Source of the DNA: Olsenella profusa
Lineage (GTDB): Bacteria; Actinomycetota; Coriobacteriia; Coriobacteriales; Atopobiaceae
Length of the DNA stretch: 64,000 nucleotides
Direction: 5' to 3'
Assembly (NCBI RefSeq): GCF_016900315.1
Contig: NZ_JACSNQ010000003.1
Coordinates: forward strand, 124,001 to 188,000
In this document: positions 26,625 through 34,483 of the stretch, one piece after another
Position numbering within the stretch: position 1 is the first letter of the stretch
Layout of the letters: every line of letters begins with the position of its first letter
Position numbers and translations under genes: made by a program
Notes under the pieces: model-generated
What the model saw: only the letters and a program-made list of their open reading frames with translations
Told to the model about the DNA's origin: nothing
Databases searched by the model: none

Positions 26625-27252
26625 GGACGTGGCGGCCGAGCCGCTCAAGATCGGCGTGCTGATCTCCGGGAGCGGGACCAACCTGCAGGCGATCATCGAC
26701 CGGATCGCGGACGGCTCTCTGAACGCCTCGATCGAGCTGGTGGTGAGCTCGCGCCCGAGTGCGTACGGCCTCAAGCGCGCCGAGGCGGCGGGCATTCAGA
26801 CGCTCACCCTCTCCAAAGACATCTATGCCGATCCCGAGCAGGCCGACGAGGTCATTGCCGCCGAGCTGAGGCGCCGTGGCGTCGAGTACGTCATCATGGC
26901 CGGCTACATGCGCAAGGTGCACGACCCGATTCTGGCGGCCTTTCCCAACCGCGTGGTCAACCTGCACCCGGCGCTGCTGCCGAGCTTCCCGGGGGCGCAC
27001 GCCATCGCCGATGCCTACGAGCGCGGCGTCAAGGTTACGGGCGTGACGGTGCACTTTGCCAACGCGGACTACGACGCTGGCCCCATCATCGCGCAGCGTG
27101 CGCTGCCGATCGAGGAGGGGTGGACCGTGGACGAGCTCGAGGCGCACATCCACGAGATTGAGCACGAGCTCTATCCAGAGGTCGTGGGGCTGCTTGCCGC
27201 TGGTCGCGTCCATGTGCGGGACAACGGGACCGTGGCCATAGACCCCGCGTAG
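26614..27252 (+). CDS. purN: Phosphoribosylglycinamide formyltransferase
   Basis: The protein has 212 residues. ATG at 26614 lies within the end of purM (11-bp overlap, ATGAGCGATAG), with no strong ribosome site of its own, so coupled translation is likely. It transfers formyl from 10-formyl-THF to GAR. ISGSGTNLQAIID binds phosphate near the N-terminus, HPALLPSFPGAHA carries the catalytic Asn/His region (usual form N-x-H upstream: VVNLHPALLPSF), and VHFANADYDAGPII supplies the catalytic Asp. It is the last gene of the operon and is followed by a very strong hairpin. A purH or purD would be expected next but is absent here. Confidence 0.95.
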   Translation: MSDRDVAAEPLKIGVLISGSGTNLQAIIDRIADGSLNASIELVVSSRPSAYGLKRAEAAGIQTLTLSKDIYADPEQADEVIAAELRRRGVEYVIMAGYMRKVHDPILAAFPNRVVNLHPALLPSFPGAHAIADAYERGVKVTGVTVHFANADYDAGPIIAQRALPIEEGWTVDELEAHIHEIEHELYPEVVGLLAAGRVHVRDNGTVAIDPA

Positions 27253-27262
27253 AGTTGTTGAG

Positions 27263-27312
27263 ATAACTCAGGGGCGCCCGGCGAAGTCCTTCGCCGGGCG
27301 CCCCTGAGTTAT
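27263..27312. terminator. Strong hairpin terminator after purN
   Basis: A perfect stem of about 22-23 bp (27263-27285 with 27290-27312) with a 4-base loop lies 10 bp after the purN stop, followed by GGCCTCTTTGG. The near-perfect symmetry would work on either strand. Confidence 0.8.
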
Positions 27313-27442
27313 GGCCTCTTTGGCGTGCGGTGTGGGTGGCACCGCGGTTTGCAGCGTCACCGGCGCGTCCCATGTTCTGAGGCTTTTGTCGTCCGGCCCG
27401 CCCCTGCCTGGTTCCCGTAATCAGCCTCTAGCCGGTACCCTC

Positions 27443-27669
27443 AATTTGCAATTTGGCCATAACTGTGACGTTTGACCCGGTAGATTTGCAATTCGGCTAT
27501 AAGTGTGACGTGTCTGTGGGGCTCGCCTAGTAGCGCTACCACAAAGCCGCAGGAAAACACATAGCAAACGAAACCAAAAGAGCCCTTACGGGCTCGTTGC
27601 CGTCACAGTTATGGCCAAATTGCAAATTTAGGGGCCTGCACGTCACAGTTATGACGAAATTGCAAGAAC
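27443..27669. repeat. Inverted-repeat element: two direct plus two inverted copies of a 28-bp unit
   Basis: The region 27253-27733 (481 bp) has no gene. Units lie at 27443-27471 and 27482-27511 in one orientation, and 27601-27630 and 27641-27669 in the other. Each contains TTGCAATTTGGCCATAACTG or a close variant, followed by TGACGT. Units within a pair are about 10 bp apart, giving a ~40-bp period. The 89-bp centre holds a hairpin (GAGCCC/GGGCTC) and a GTAGCGCTAC palindrome. A second element with the same layout lies at 37025-37208. It resembles a REPIN/BIME or miniature mobile element; no transposase is present. Confidence 0.75.
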
Positions 27670-27733
27670 GGACGCGCCTGCCCGCCAGTGCATGGGCGCT
27701 GGACCGCCGCGGGCGCCCGCGGATGCACCCGCG

Positions 27734-28900
27734 CTACCTCCGCACAAGCGTGGCGACGCACTCCACGTGCTTGGTGTGCGGGAACATGTCCACCGGCGCC
27801 ACGCGCTCAAGCCGATAGCCGCGCTCGCGCAGCAGCGCAAGGTCGCGCGCCTGCGTGACCACGTTGCAGGAGACGTAGACCACCCGCTTCGGGGAGAGCC
27901 GGGCCACCCCGTCAAGGAACTCGGGCGTGCTTCCCGCGCGAGGCGGGTCCATGACCACAACGTCAAAGCGCTCGTGGGCCCCCTCGCGCGCCATCCAAGC
28001 CGTTGCGTCCGCCGCCACAAAGCGGCATCGCCCGTCCACGCCGTTGGCCGCTGCATTGCGCCGCGCACACGCCACCGCCCCGCGAACCTGCTCAACCCCC
28101 GTGACCTGCAGCCCAGGTGACGCAGCCGCCGCACAGATGCCGATTGTCCCCGTTCCGCAGTAGGCGTCGAGCGCGCGCTCGGCGCCACCGACGCCCTCGA
28201 GCGCCAGCTGGTAGAGCACCTCGGTCTGCTCGGGGTTGGTCTGGTAGAAGCTCGTTGGCCCTATCTCAAAGCGGCAGCCGAGCAGCTGGTCGTGCATGAC
28301 GCCCGGCCCGTAGAGCGTACGGCTCCGTCGTCCTAGGATCGCGTTGGTGCGCCGGTCGTTTACGTTGAGCACGATGCTCGTGACCTCGGGGCAGGCCGCT
28401 CGGAGCTCGTTGACCACGGTCCTCTCTCCGCGGAGCTCGTTCACGCGAGAGACCAGCACCAGCAGCACGTCGTCCGTCTTCCATCCACACCGGACGACCG
28501 CATGGCGCAGCACGCCCGTGCCCCGGTCCTCGTCGTACGGCGGGATGTGCAGCCGCTCGGCAACGCGGGCGACGCCGTTCAGCACGCGCCGGGCACGCTC
28601 GTCCTCAACCAGGCAGTCCTGGCACCGCACGATCCGGTGCGTGCCCGCGGCGTAGAACCCGCTCAGCACGTGTCCACGTCCGCCATATGCAAACGGTGTC
28701 GCCGCCTTGTGCCGGTAGCGCACCGGCTCAGCCATGCCGCGAATGCCCTCTACGGCCGCCCCGTCCTCCTGGGCCATCGAGCCCAGAAGCTTCTCGACCT
28801 GTTCCTGCTTACGGTGCAGCTGTATGGGATAGGGGACCGCGAGCCATTCGCAGCCGCCGCAGTCACGCGCAATCGGGCAGGTGTACGTCTTATATCCCAT
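27734..28900 (-). CDS. rlmD: 23S rRNA uracil-C5 methyltransferase, RlmD/TrmA family
   Basis: The protein has 388 residues from ATG at 28900. There is no good ribosome site, but a -10-like CATACT ends 7 bases upstream, so the mRNA may be leaderless. The N-terminus holds 4Fe-4S ligands (CPIARDCGGCEWL plus RCQDC at ~95). The SAM-binding motif is LDAYCGTGTIG (~245), followed by DPPRAG (~320) and the catalytic Cys in VSCNVVTQARDL (~347). The final motif is KHVECVATL with the catalytic Glu. The family methylates U1939/U747 of 23S rRNA or U54 of tRNA; Fe-S ligands favour RlmD/RlmC/RlmCD. There is no TRAM domain at the N-terminus, as in the RlmC-like short forms, so the exact target is uncertain. Confidence 0.88.
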   Translation of the reverse strand: MGYKTYTCPIARDCGGCEWLAVPYPIQLHRKQEQVEKLLGSMAQEDGAAVEGIRGMAEPVRYRHKAATPFAYGGRGHVLSGFYAAGTHRIVRCQDCLVEDERARRVLNGVARVAERLHIPPYDEDRGTGVLRHAVVRCGWKTDDVLLVLVSRVNELRGERTVVNELRAACPEVTSIVLNVNDRRTNAILGRRSRTLYGPGVMHDQLLGCRFEIGPTSFYQTNPEQTEVLYQLALEGVGGAERALDAYCGTGTIGICAAAASPGLQVTGVEQVRGAVACARRNAAANGVDGRCRFVAADATAWMAREGAHERFDVVVMDPPRAGSTPEFLDGVARLSPKRVVYVSCNVVTQARDLALLRERGYRLERVAPVDMFPHTKHVECVATLVRR

Positions 28901-28907
28901 GTGCCCC

Positions 28908-28913
28908 AGTATG
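28908..28913 (-). promoter_or_regulatory. -10 element CATACT placed for a leaderless mRNA
   Basis: The element lies exactly 7 bases upstream of the rlmD ATG, which places the predicted transcription start at or next to the start codon. Confidence 0.5.
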
Positions 28914-29130
28914 ACAGGGGGGTGCGGGAGTTTGTCAACCCCGCTCCCGTCGTCCCGCGCGGATGACGCTGCAAGGCGCTTGTTCCGTCCTGCCACTCGC
29001 CGCCACCGCCCGACCGTCTGCGTCTTCCTCTTGCAATCATCCTCTTGCGCAGAAACCAATCTGATATCACAATGGTCTCAGACGAGGGCGACCATCCCGG
29101 GGCGCGCCCGTCACGAGGAAAGGAACCGCA

Positions 29131-30150
29131 ATGACCGTTGAGAAGAAGGCCCGCGCCGCCTCTGGGTGGCCCATGCTCTTTGTGACCCTTGCCGGCTACG
29201 TGGCCTCCATCTGGGGCATGGTCCAGGGCATCGTCATCCTGGCCACGGCCGAGGAGGCCGGCGTCCCCGCGCCCGTCACCGGTCCCGTGCTGCTCGTCGG
29301 CGGCATCGTGCTGCTCATCGTGGCCATCATTGTCACCTGTGGGTTCTTCTCGCTACAGCCCGGGCAGGCCCGCGTGCTCGTGCTCTTTGGCAACTACGTG
29401 GGCACGGTCCGCGAGTCGGGCTTCTACTGGGTGAACCCCTTCTACAGCCACAGCCTGGGCTCGGACGGCACCGGCGCCTCCGTTGACATCAGCCTGGAGG
29501 AGGGCACACCCTCCGTGAAGGCCGCGGCGGCCACCAAGGCGCTCTCCACCAAGGTCTCCCTGCGCGCCCGCACCCTCAACGGCGACCGCCTCAAGGTCAA
29601 CGACAAGATGGGCAACCCCATCGAGATCGCGACCGTCGTGGTCTGGCACGTGGCCGATACCGCCAAGGCCCTCTTTGACGTGGACCACTACCCCAGCTAC
29701 GTGGCCATGCAGACCGAGACCGCGCTGCGCCACGTGGCGAGCGTCTACGCCTACGACCACATGGAGGACGACGACGCCTCCAACAGCTCCATCACGCTGC
29801 GCTCCAACATCGAGGAGGTCTCCGCCACCCTCAAGGAGGAGCTCGACCGTCGCCTTGCCCCGGCCGGCGTCTCCGTGGACGATGCGCGCCTCACCCACCT
29901 GGCCTACGCGCCGGAGATCGCTCAGGCGATGCTGCGCCGCCAGCAGGCCGAGGCCATCATCGCCGCGCGCAAGAAGATCGTGGAGGGTGCCGTCAGCATG
30001 GTGGACATGGCGCTCAAGGAGCTCTCAGACGGCGGCGTGGTGGAGTTTGACGAGGACCGCAAGGCCGTGATGGCGTCCAACCTGATGGTGGTGCTCTGCG
30101 GCGAGTCCGAGGCCCAGCCCGTGCTCAACACCGGCTCGCTCTACCAGTAG
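29131..30150 (+). CDS. SPFH/Band 7 domain membrane protein
   Basis: The protein has 339 residues. ATG at 29131 has GGAAAGG about 8 bases upstream. Two membrane helices lie at about 13-37 and 50-70. The SPFH domain follows (~75-280): [29 protein letters not shown] is the typical opening, then [38 protein letters not shown] and a coiled region ([18 protein letters not shown]). Stomatin/flotillin relatives form oligomeric scaffolds in membrane microdomains. No NfeD partner or protease is adjacent. A one-mismatch dispersed word is embedded at 29343-29354 in the GFFSLQPG coding stretch. It is separated by 20 bp from the ribbon-helix-helix gene downstream, so the two are probably cotranscribed. Confidence 0.9.
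   Translation: MTVEKKARAASGWPMLFVTLAGYVASIWGMVQGIVILATAEEAGVPAPVTGPVLLVGGIVLLIVAIIVTCGFFSLQPGQARVLVLFGNYVGTVRESGFYWVNPFYSHSLGSDGTGASVDISLEEGTPSVKAAAATKALSTKVSLRARTLNGDRLKVNDKMGNPIEIATVVVWHVADTAKALFDVDHYPSYVAMQTETALRHVASVYAYDHMEDDDASNSSITLRSNIEEVSATLKEELDRRLAPAGVSVDDARLTHLAYAPEIAQAMLRRQQAEAIIAARKKIVEGAVSMVDMALKELSDGGVVEFDEDRKAVMASNLMVVLCGESEAQPVLNTGSLYQ
29343..29354 (-). repeat. Dispersed 12-bp word, one mismatch, within coding sequence
   Basis: GTTCTTCTCGCT lies at the boundary between the second membrane helix and the Band 7 domain of the SPFH gene. Confidence 0.6.
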
Positions 30151-30158
30151 CCAGGAAG

Positions 30159-30170
30159 GGCGAGAAGAAC
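30159..30170 (+). repeat. Dispersed 12-bp word, exact copy, abutting a start codon
   Basis: GGCGAGAAGAAC ends immediately before the GTG at 30171, between the ribosome site and the start codon of the ribbon-helix-helix gene. Confidence 0.85.
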
Positions 30171-30359
30171 GTGGCCGCGCGCAAGCAATACCCGCTCCGC
30201 ATAGACCCAGAGGTCTGGGCCGCGGTCGAGCGCTGGGCTGCCGACGAGATGCGCAGCGCCAACAGCCAGGTGGAGTGGATCTTGCGGGACGCGCTGCGCC
30301 GGGCGGGGCGCCTGGGCGGAGCCGCGTCTGAGCGGCGCGAGGATGCGGGGCGGAAGTAG
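30171..30359 (+). CDS. Arc/CopG-type ribbon-helix-helix protein
   Basis: The protein has 62 residues. GTG at 30171 follows AGGAAGGG about 10 bases upstream. [20 protein letters not shown] is the beta strand and first helix of an Arc-like fold, and [18 protein letters not shown] is the second helix. A short basic tail follows. Such proteins bind DNA as dimers and often serve as antitoxins or autoregulators, but no toxin gene is beside it. It follows the SPFH gene by 20 bp and precedes a hairpin at 30362-30399, so it ends the operon. Arc-type proteins paired with SPFH genes recur in actinobacteria as far as I recall; the functional link is unknown. Confidence 0.8.
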   Translation: MAARKQYPLRIDPEVWAAVERWAADEMRSANSQVEWILRDALRRAGRLGGAASERREDAGRK

Positions 30360-30361
30360 GC

Positions 30362-30399
30362 GAGGGGGCGGAGGGCCGGCAGGCGCCTCCGCCCCCTCA
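30362..30399 (+). terminator. Hairpin terminator after ribbon-helix-helix gene
   Basis: A perfect 13-bp stem GAGGGGGCGGAGG / CCTCCGCCCCCTC begins 3 bp after the stop codon. No T-run follows. Confidence 0.65.
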
Positions 30400-30406
30400 C
30401 GTTGAG

Positions 30407-30418
30407 GTTCTTCTCGCC
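30407..30418 (-). repeat. Dispersed 12-bp word, exact copy
   Basis: GTTCTTCTCGCC lies in the intergenic gap between the ribbon-helix-helix gene and the radical SAM gene. Confidence 0.85.
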
Positions 30419-30565
30419 GGGCGGGCGGCTGGCGGGCCGTGCTGCATATTTCTTAACCATTCCAAAACGTTGCGACATGCGTTCAAGCTTGCTGACAACG
30501 GGTACACTGACGCCTGTAATCGAACTGAATTCAAAAAGTTCGACCTACGGACGAAAGAGGCACCC

Positions 30566-32032
30566 ATGCAGTCAAAGATCGCTCATGCGGCCGAACGCAA
30601 GGCCTTTGGCCTCGTCCTCGACCAGATCATCAAGGCCGGTTCCGCCCCGGACCGCGAGCAGAAGCTCGACAAGCTGCTCGACATGGCGGGCAACCTGCTC
30701 AAGGACACCTCGCCCGGCTCCATCCGCGGCCTGCGCAAGGGTCTCTATCCCGGCTCGAAGTGGGAGCAGTTCCTCTGGAAGGTCATCGACGAGACCGACC
30801 ACCACGTCCTCAAGACGGCCATCCTGAACGGCGCCTACGAGGCGGCCTTCCGCGGCCTGCGCAACACCACCGCCAACGCCGAGAAGTACCAGTGCAACGT
30901 ACCCTGGATCATCCTGTTTGATCCCACCTCGGCCTGCAACCGTCACTGCGTGGGCTGCTGGGCGGCTGATTACGGCAACTCCCTCAACCTCACCTACGAG
31001 GAAATGGACCGTCTGGTCACCGAGGGCTCCGAGCTTGGGTGTCACCTCTACATGCTTACCGGTGGCGAGCCCCTTGTCCGCAAGAAGGACGTGCTGCGCC
31101 TGGCCGAGGCCCACGACGACTGCCTCTTCAACATCTTCACCAACGCGACCCTCATCGACCAGGAGTTCTGCGACGAGGTGCGCCGCCTGGGCAACATCGT
31201 GTTCTCGATCTCGCTTGAGGGCGACGAGGCCTCCAACGACGGCCGTCGCGGCGACGGCTCCTACGAGGACGCCATGGCCGCCTTTGACCTGCTGCACAGC
31301 AATGGCCTACTCTTTGGCACGTCGACGGCCTACACGCGCGACAACGTGGACATCGTGAGCTCGGACGATTACCTCGACACGATCATTGAGAAGGGCGCTC
31401 GCTGGGCCTGGTACTTCCACTACATGCCCGTGGGCGAGGGCGCCAACGCGGACCTCATGCCCACCGTGGATCAGCGCGAGTACATGCTGCACCGCATCCG
31501 TGAGGTGCGCGCGGTGGAGGGCGGCAAGCCCATCTTTGCGATGGACTTCCAGAACGACGGTGAGTTCGTGGGCGGCTGCATCGCCGGCGGGCGCGTCTAC
31601 TGCCACATCAACGCGCGCGGCGACGTGGAGCCCTGCGTGTTCATCCACTACTCCACGGCCAACATCAAGGAGAAGTCTCTGCTCGAGTGCTTGCGGCAGC
31701 CGCTCTTCCAGGCCTATCGCGAGAACTACCCCTGGAACGACAACATGCTGCGCCCCTGCCCCATGCTGGAGAACCCGGAGATCCTGCCGCGGATCGTCCA
31801 CGAGGCCGACGCGCCGTCCACCGAGTACGTCACGCCGGAGGACGTCGACCACCTCTGTGCTCGTACCACGCCCTACGCGCACGAGTGGGAGAAGCGCGCC
31901 GAGAAGATCTGGCTGGAGGAGCACCCCACCGGCAAGAAGGTCTACGAGGACGCCCTCTCCGACGAGAAGATTTCCGTGAAGGCCAAGCTCATCGCCGAGC
32001 ACGACGCGGAGGCCGAGAAGGACCTTGTCTGA
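30566..32032 (+). CDS. Radical SAM/SPASM-type enzyme of unknown substrate
   Basis: The protein has 488 residues. ATG at 30566 has AAAGAGG 5-6 bases upstream; TACACT at 30503-30508 is a likely -10. The N-terminal ~110 residues are helical. The radical SAM cluster motif is CNRHCVGC (~127-134), then LTGGEPLVRKKDVL (SAM contact) and SISLEGDEASND. C-terminal cysteines in GGCIAGGRVYCHINARGDV, then EPCVF and CPMLENP, match a SPASM/auxiliary cluster region. This large cytoplasmic family (often annotated radical SAM protein in Coriobacteriia and Clostridia) lacks a known reaction. No precursor-peptide gene is seen nearby, which argues against a RiPP maturase at this locus. It is single-gene and followed by a palindromic repeat. 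Confidence 0.88.
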   Translation: MQSKIAHAAERKAFGLVLDQIIKAGSAPDREQKLDKLLDMAGNLLKDTSPGSIRGLRKGLYPGSKWEQFLWKVIDETDHHVLKTAILNGAYEAAFRGLRNTTANAEKYQCNVPWIILFDPTSACNRHCVGCWAADYGNSLNLTYEEMDRLVTEGSELGCHLYMLTGGEPLVRKKDVLRLAEAHDDCLFNIFTNATLIDQEFCDEVRRLGNIVFSISLEGDEASNDGRRGDGSYEDAMAAFDLLHSNGLLFGTSTAYTRDNVDIVSSDDYLDTIIEKGARWAWYFHYMPVGEGANADLMPTVDQREYMLHRIREVRAVEGGKPIFAMDFQNDGEFVGGCIAGGRVYCHINARGDVEPCVFIHYSTANIKEKSLLECLRQPLFQAYRENYPWNDNMLRPCPMLENPEILPRIVHEADAPSTEYVTPEDVDHLCARTTPYAHEWEKRAEKIWLEEHPTGKKVYEDALSDEKISVKAKLIAEHDAEAEKDLV

Positions 32033-32033
32033 C

Positions 32034-32163
32034 GTGACAGGGGGGACAGGGGGACGGAGGAAGTGTCTCCGCTCCGTCCCCACGTCTCGCCAGGGTGCAA
32101 CCGGGACAGGGGGACGGAGCGGAACCACTTCCTCCGTCCCCCTGTCCCGCGTCCCCCTGTCAG
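32034..32163. repeat. Nested palindromic intergenic repeat, GGGACAGGGGGACGG type
   Basis: Outer arms lie at 32034-32066 and about 32127-32163, with inner arms CTCCGCTCCGTCCCC (32068-32082) and the complementary stretch around 32103-32123. The whole can fold into one long hairpin directly after the radical SAM stop, and may act as a terminator. The core GGGACAGG is shared with the element at 60540-60629, which suggests one REP-like class. Confidence 0.7.
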
Positions 32164-32263
32164 GCCCCACTTCCCACCCGCTGCCCGATACGTACGATAT
32201 GCGCCGGCCTCCCGTGGGTAAGGTGAAAGACATCGTGCACACACCCTGTCCGAGGGAGGCATC

Positions 32264-34339
32264 ATGGCAGCAAAGGGAACGGAGAAGGTCAAGAACGTGG
32301 TCCTTGTGGGCCAAGGCGGCGTGGGCAAGACCATGCTGGCCGAGGCCATGCTGCACCTGACGGGCCGCACCACCCGTCTGGGAGGCCACGCCGGCACCAA
32401 GCCCACGCTGGACTACGACGGCGAGGAGGGCGAGCGCGGCTTTTCCATCTCAACCTCGATCGCGCCCGTGACCTGGCAGGGCACTCGCCTGAACGTGCTC
32501 GACGCCCCGTGCTACCCGGACTTCGTCGGTGACGCCTATGCCGCCATGAGCGCCGGCGAGACGGCCGTCTTCGTGGTGGACGCGGCGTCCGGCCCGGGCA
32601 CCATCACCACGCGTCTGTGGTATGCGGCCGAGGACCTCTCCCTCGCACGCGCCCTCTTCGTGAACCGCCTCGACCGTCCGGACGCGGACTTTGACGTGGC
32701 GTTTGCCACGCTCCAGGAGCGCTTTGGCAACAACCTTGGCGCCGTGACCATCCCGATGGGCTCGGGTGAGTCGTTCGCCGGCATCATCGACGTGGTGCAC
32801 ATGACGGCGCGCCACCTCGAGGATGGAAAGCCCGTGGTGACCGACGTCCCGGCCGAGTACGTCGATGCCGCCGAGGCCGCCCGTGCCCAGCTCACCGAGC
32901 TCGTGGTCGAGGCTGACGACGAAATCATGATGAAGTACCTGGAGGGCGAGGAGGTCACCCAGGAGGAGCTCGAGGGGCTTCTCGCCAAGGCCATGCGCGA
33001 GCGGGTCTTCGTGCCCGTCTTCTCCGGCAGCTGCGTGCGCGAGGAGGGCGTCATCTCCTTCATGGACGCCGCGGTGGAGTGGTTCCCCACGATGGCCGAC
33101 TTCGGTCGCATCCCGCTGGTCAACGGCGAGCAGCTCGACATCTCCGAGGACGACGAGCGCCCCGTGGTCTTTGCCTTCAAGTCCCTCAACGACCCGCAGA
33201 ACGGTCGCCTCTCCTTCCTCAAGGTCCTCGCCGGCACCATCACGCCGGGCGTCGAGCTCACCAACGCCCGCACGCGCAAGACCGAGCGCCTGGGCCACCT
33301 CTACCAGATGTGTGGCAAGGAGACCACCGACGTGCAGAGCGCCGCGGCCGGCGATATCGTGGTGGTGCCCAAGCTCGAGGCCATGACCGGCGACACGCTC
33401 TCCGTGACGGGTAAGGTCGAGGCCGCCGAGTTCCGCTTCCCCAACTCGCTCTATCGCATCGCCATCGAGCCGGACAAGCGCGGCACCGAGGGCAAGCTCT
33501 ACGCCTTCCTGGAGAAGTCCGCCGACGCCGACCCCACCCTCAAGGTGGAGCGCGACGAGGACACCGGCCAGACCGTCATCTCCGCCATCGGCGAGGCGCA
33601 GGTCAGCGTTCTGCTTGACCGTCTTGAGGATCGCGCCGGCATCACGGCGCACACCGTGGCGCTCAAGATTCCGTACCGCGAGACCATCCGTCGCGTGGCC
33701 AGCGCCCAGGGCCGCCACAAGAAGCAGACCGGCGGCGCGGGTCAGTACGGCGACTGCTGGCTGCGCATCGAGCCCAGCCCCGGCCAGGGCTACGAGTTCG
33801 TGGACGAGGTCGTGGGCGGTCACATCCCGCGCGGCTTCATCCCGGCCATCGACAAGGGCGTCCAGGAGACCATGCGCGACGGCGTGCTCGCCGGCTACCC
33901 GATGATCGACGTCAAGGTTGCCGTCTACGACGGCTCCTACCACCCCGTGGACTCCAACGAGATGGCGTTCAAGACCGCTGCGCGCATCGGCTTCCAGAAG
34001 GCCGTCGCGCAGGCCGAGCCCGTGCTGCTCGAGCCGATGGCGCACCTGCGCATCACCGTGCCGGAGAGCTACGCCGGCTCCGTGATGGGCGACGTCTCTG
34101 CCTCCCGCGGCCGCGTGGAGGGCATGGAGGCCGGGACCGGCGCACACGCCGGCGAGACCACCGTCGTGGCCACGATTCCGTACGCCGAGGTCACTGACTA
34201 CGCCACGCGCCTGCGCTCGCTCTCGCGCGGCACCGGTGAGTTCGAGATGGAGCTCTCCGGCTACGAGCAGGTTCCACACGACATCCAGCAGCGCCTGGCG
34301 GACGACTACGCCGCCCGCCGCGCCGCCGGCGAGAAATAA
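32264..34339 (+). CDS. Elongation factor G-like GTPase (EF-G2 type)
   Basis: The protein has 691 residues. ATG at 32264 has GGGAGG 5 bases upstream. It has the EF-G layout: G domain (~1-270), domain II (~290-380), III (~385-460), IV (~460-590) and V (~590-680, ITVPESYAGSVMGDVSASRGRVEGME). The G motifs differ from canonical EF-G: G1 GQGGVGKT; switch II DAPCYPDF in place of DTPGHVDF, losing the catalytic His; and NRLDRPDAD instead of NKMDR. This fits the EF-G paralogues found in actinobacteria beside, not replacing, fusA. Role in translation or recycling is unproven. It is a single gene with its own terminator. It ends in GEK, a partial match to the dispersed word. Confidence 0.9.
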   Translation: MAAKGTEKVKNVVLVGQGGVGKTMLAEAMLHLTGRTTRLGGHAGTKPTLDYDGEEGERGFSISTSIAPVTWQGTRLNVLDAPCYPDFVGDAYAAMSAGETAVFVVDAASGPGTITTRLWYAAEDLSLARALFVNRLDRPDADFDVAFATLQERFGNNLGAVTIPMGSGESFAGIIDVVHMTARHLEDGKPVVTDVPAEYVDAAEAARAQLTELVVEADDEIMMKYLEGEEVTQEELEGLLAKAMRERVFVPVFSGSCVREEGVISFMDAAVEWFPTMADFGRIPLVNGEQLDISEDDERPVVFAFKSLNDPQNGRLSFLKVLAGTITPGVELTNARTRKTERLGHLYQMCGKETTDVQSAAAGDIVVVPKLEAMTGDTLSVTGKVEAAEFRFPNSLYRIAIEPDKRGTEGKLYAFLEKSADADPTLKVERDEDTGQTVISAIGEAQVSVLLDRLEDRAGITAHTVALKIPYRETIRRVASAQGRHKKQTGGAGQYGDCWLRIEPSPGQGYEFVDEVVGGHIPRGFIPAIDKGVQETMRDGVLAGYPMIDVKVAVYDGSYHPVDSNEMAFKTAARIGFQKAVAQAEPVLLEPMAHLRITVPESYAGSVMGDVSASRGRVEGMEAGTGAHAGETTVVATIPYAEVTDYATRLRSLSRGTGEFEMELSGYEQVPHDIQQRLADDYAARRAAGEK

Positions 34340-34377
34340 CGAGAGGGGACAGCCCTTCGTATCGTTGGCCCCCACGC

Positions 34378-34418
34378 GGGGCGGTCGGCCCACGCGGGCC
34401 GACCGTCCCGTTCTTCTT
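34378..34418 (+). terminator. Intrinsic terminator after EF-G-like gene
   Basis: A 13-14-bp stem with a 4-base loop (34378-34391 with 34396-34409, one mispair/bulge) is followed by GTTCTTCTT. The tail looks like a degenerate dispersed word. Confidence 0.75.
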
Positions 34419-34483
34419 ACCGCGCCGTGCTATGCTAGCTGCCAGAAGGACGCCGTCATTTAGCTGTCACACAAGGAGGCCCC

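Noticed and set aside
27443-27669. CRISPR-like look of regularly spaced 28-bp repeats
   Set aside because: Only two units per orientation, a spacer of 10-11 bp, an inverted second pair and no cas genes.
30566-32032. RiPP biosynthesis locus around the radical SAM/SPASM gene
   Set aside because: No small precursor-peptide frame, peptidase or exporter lies next to it.
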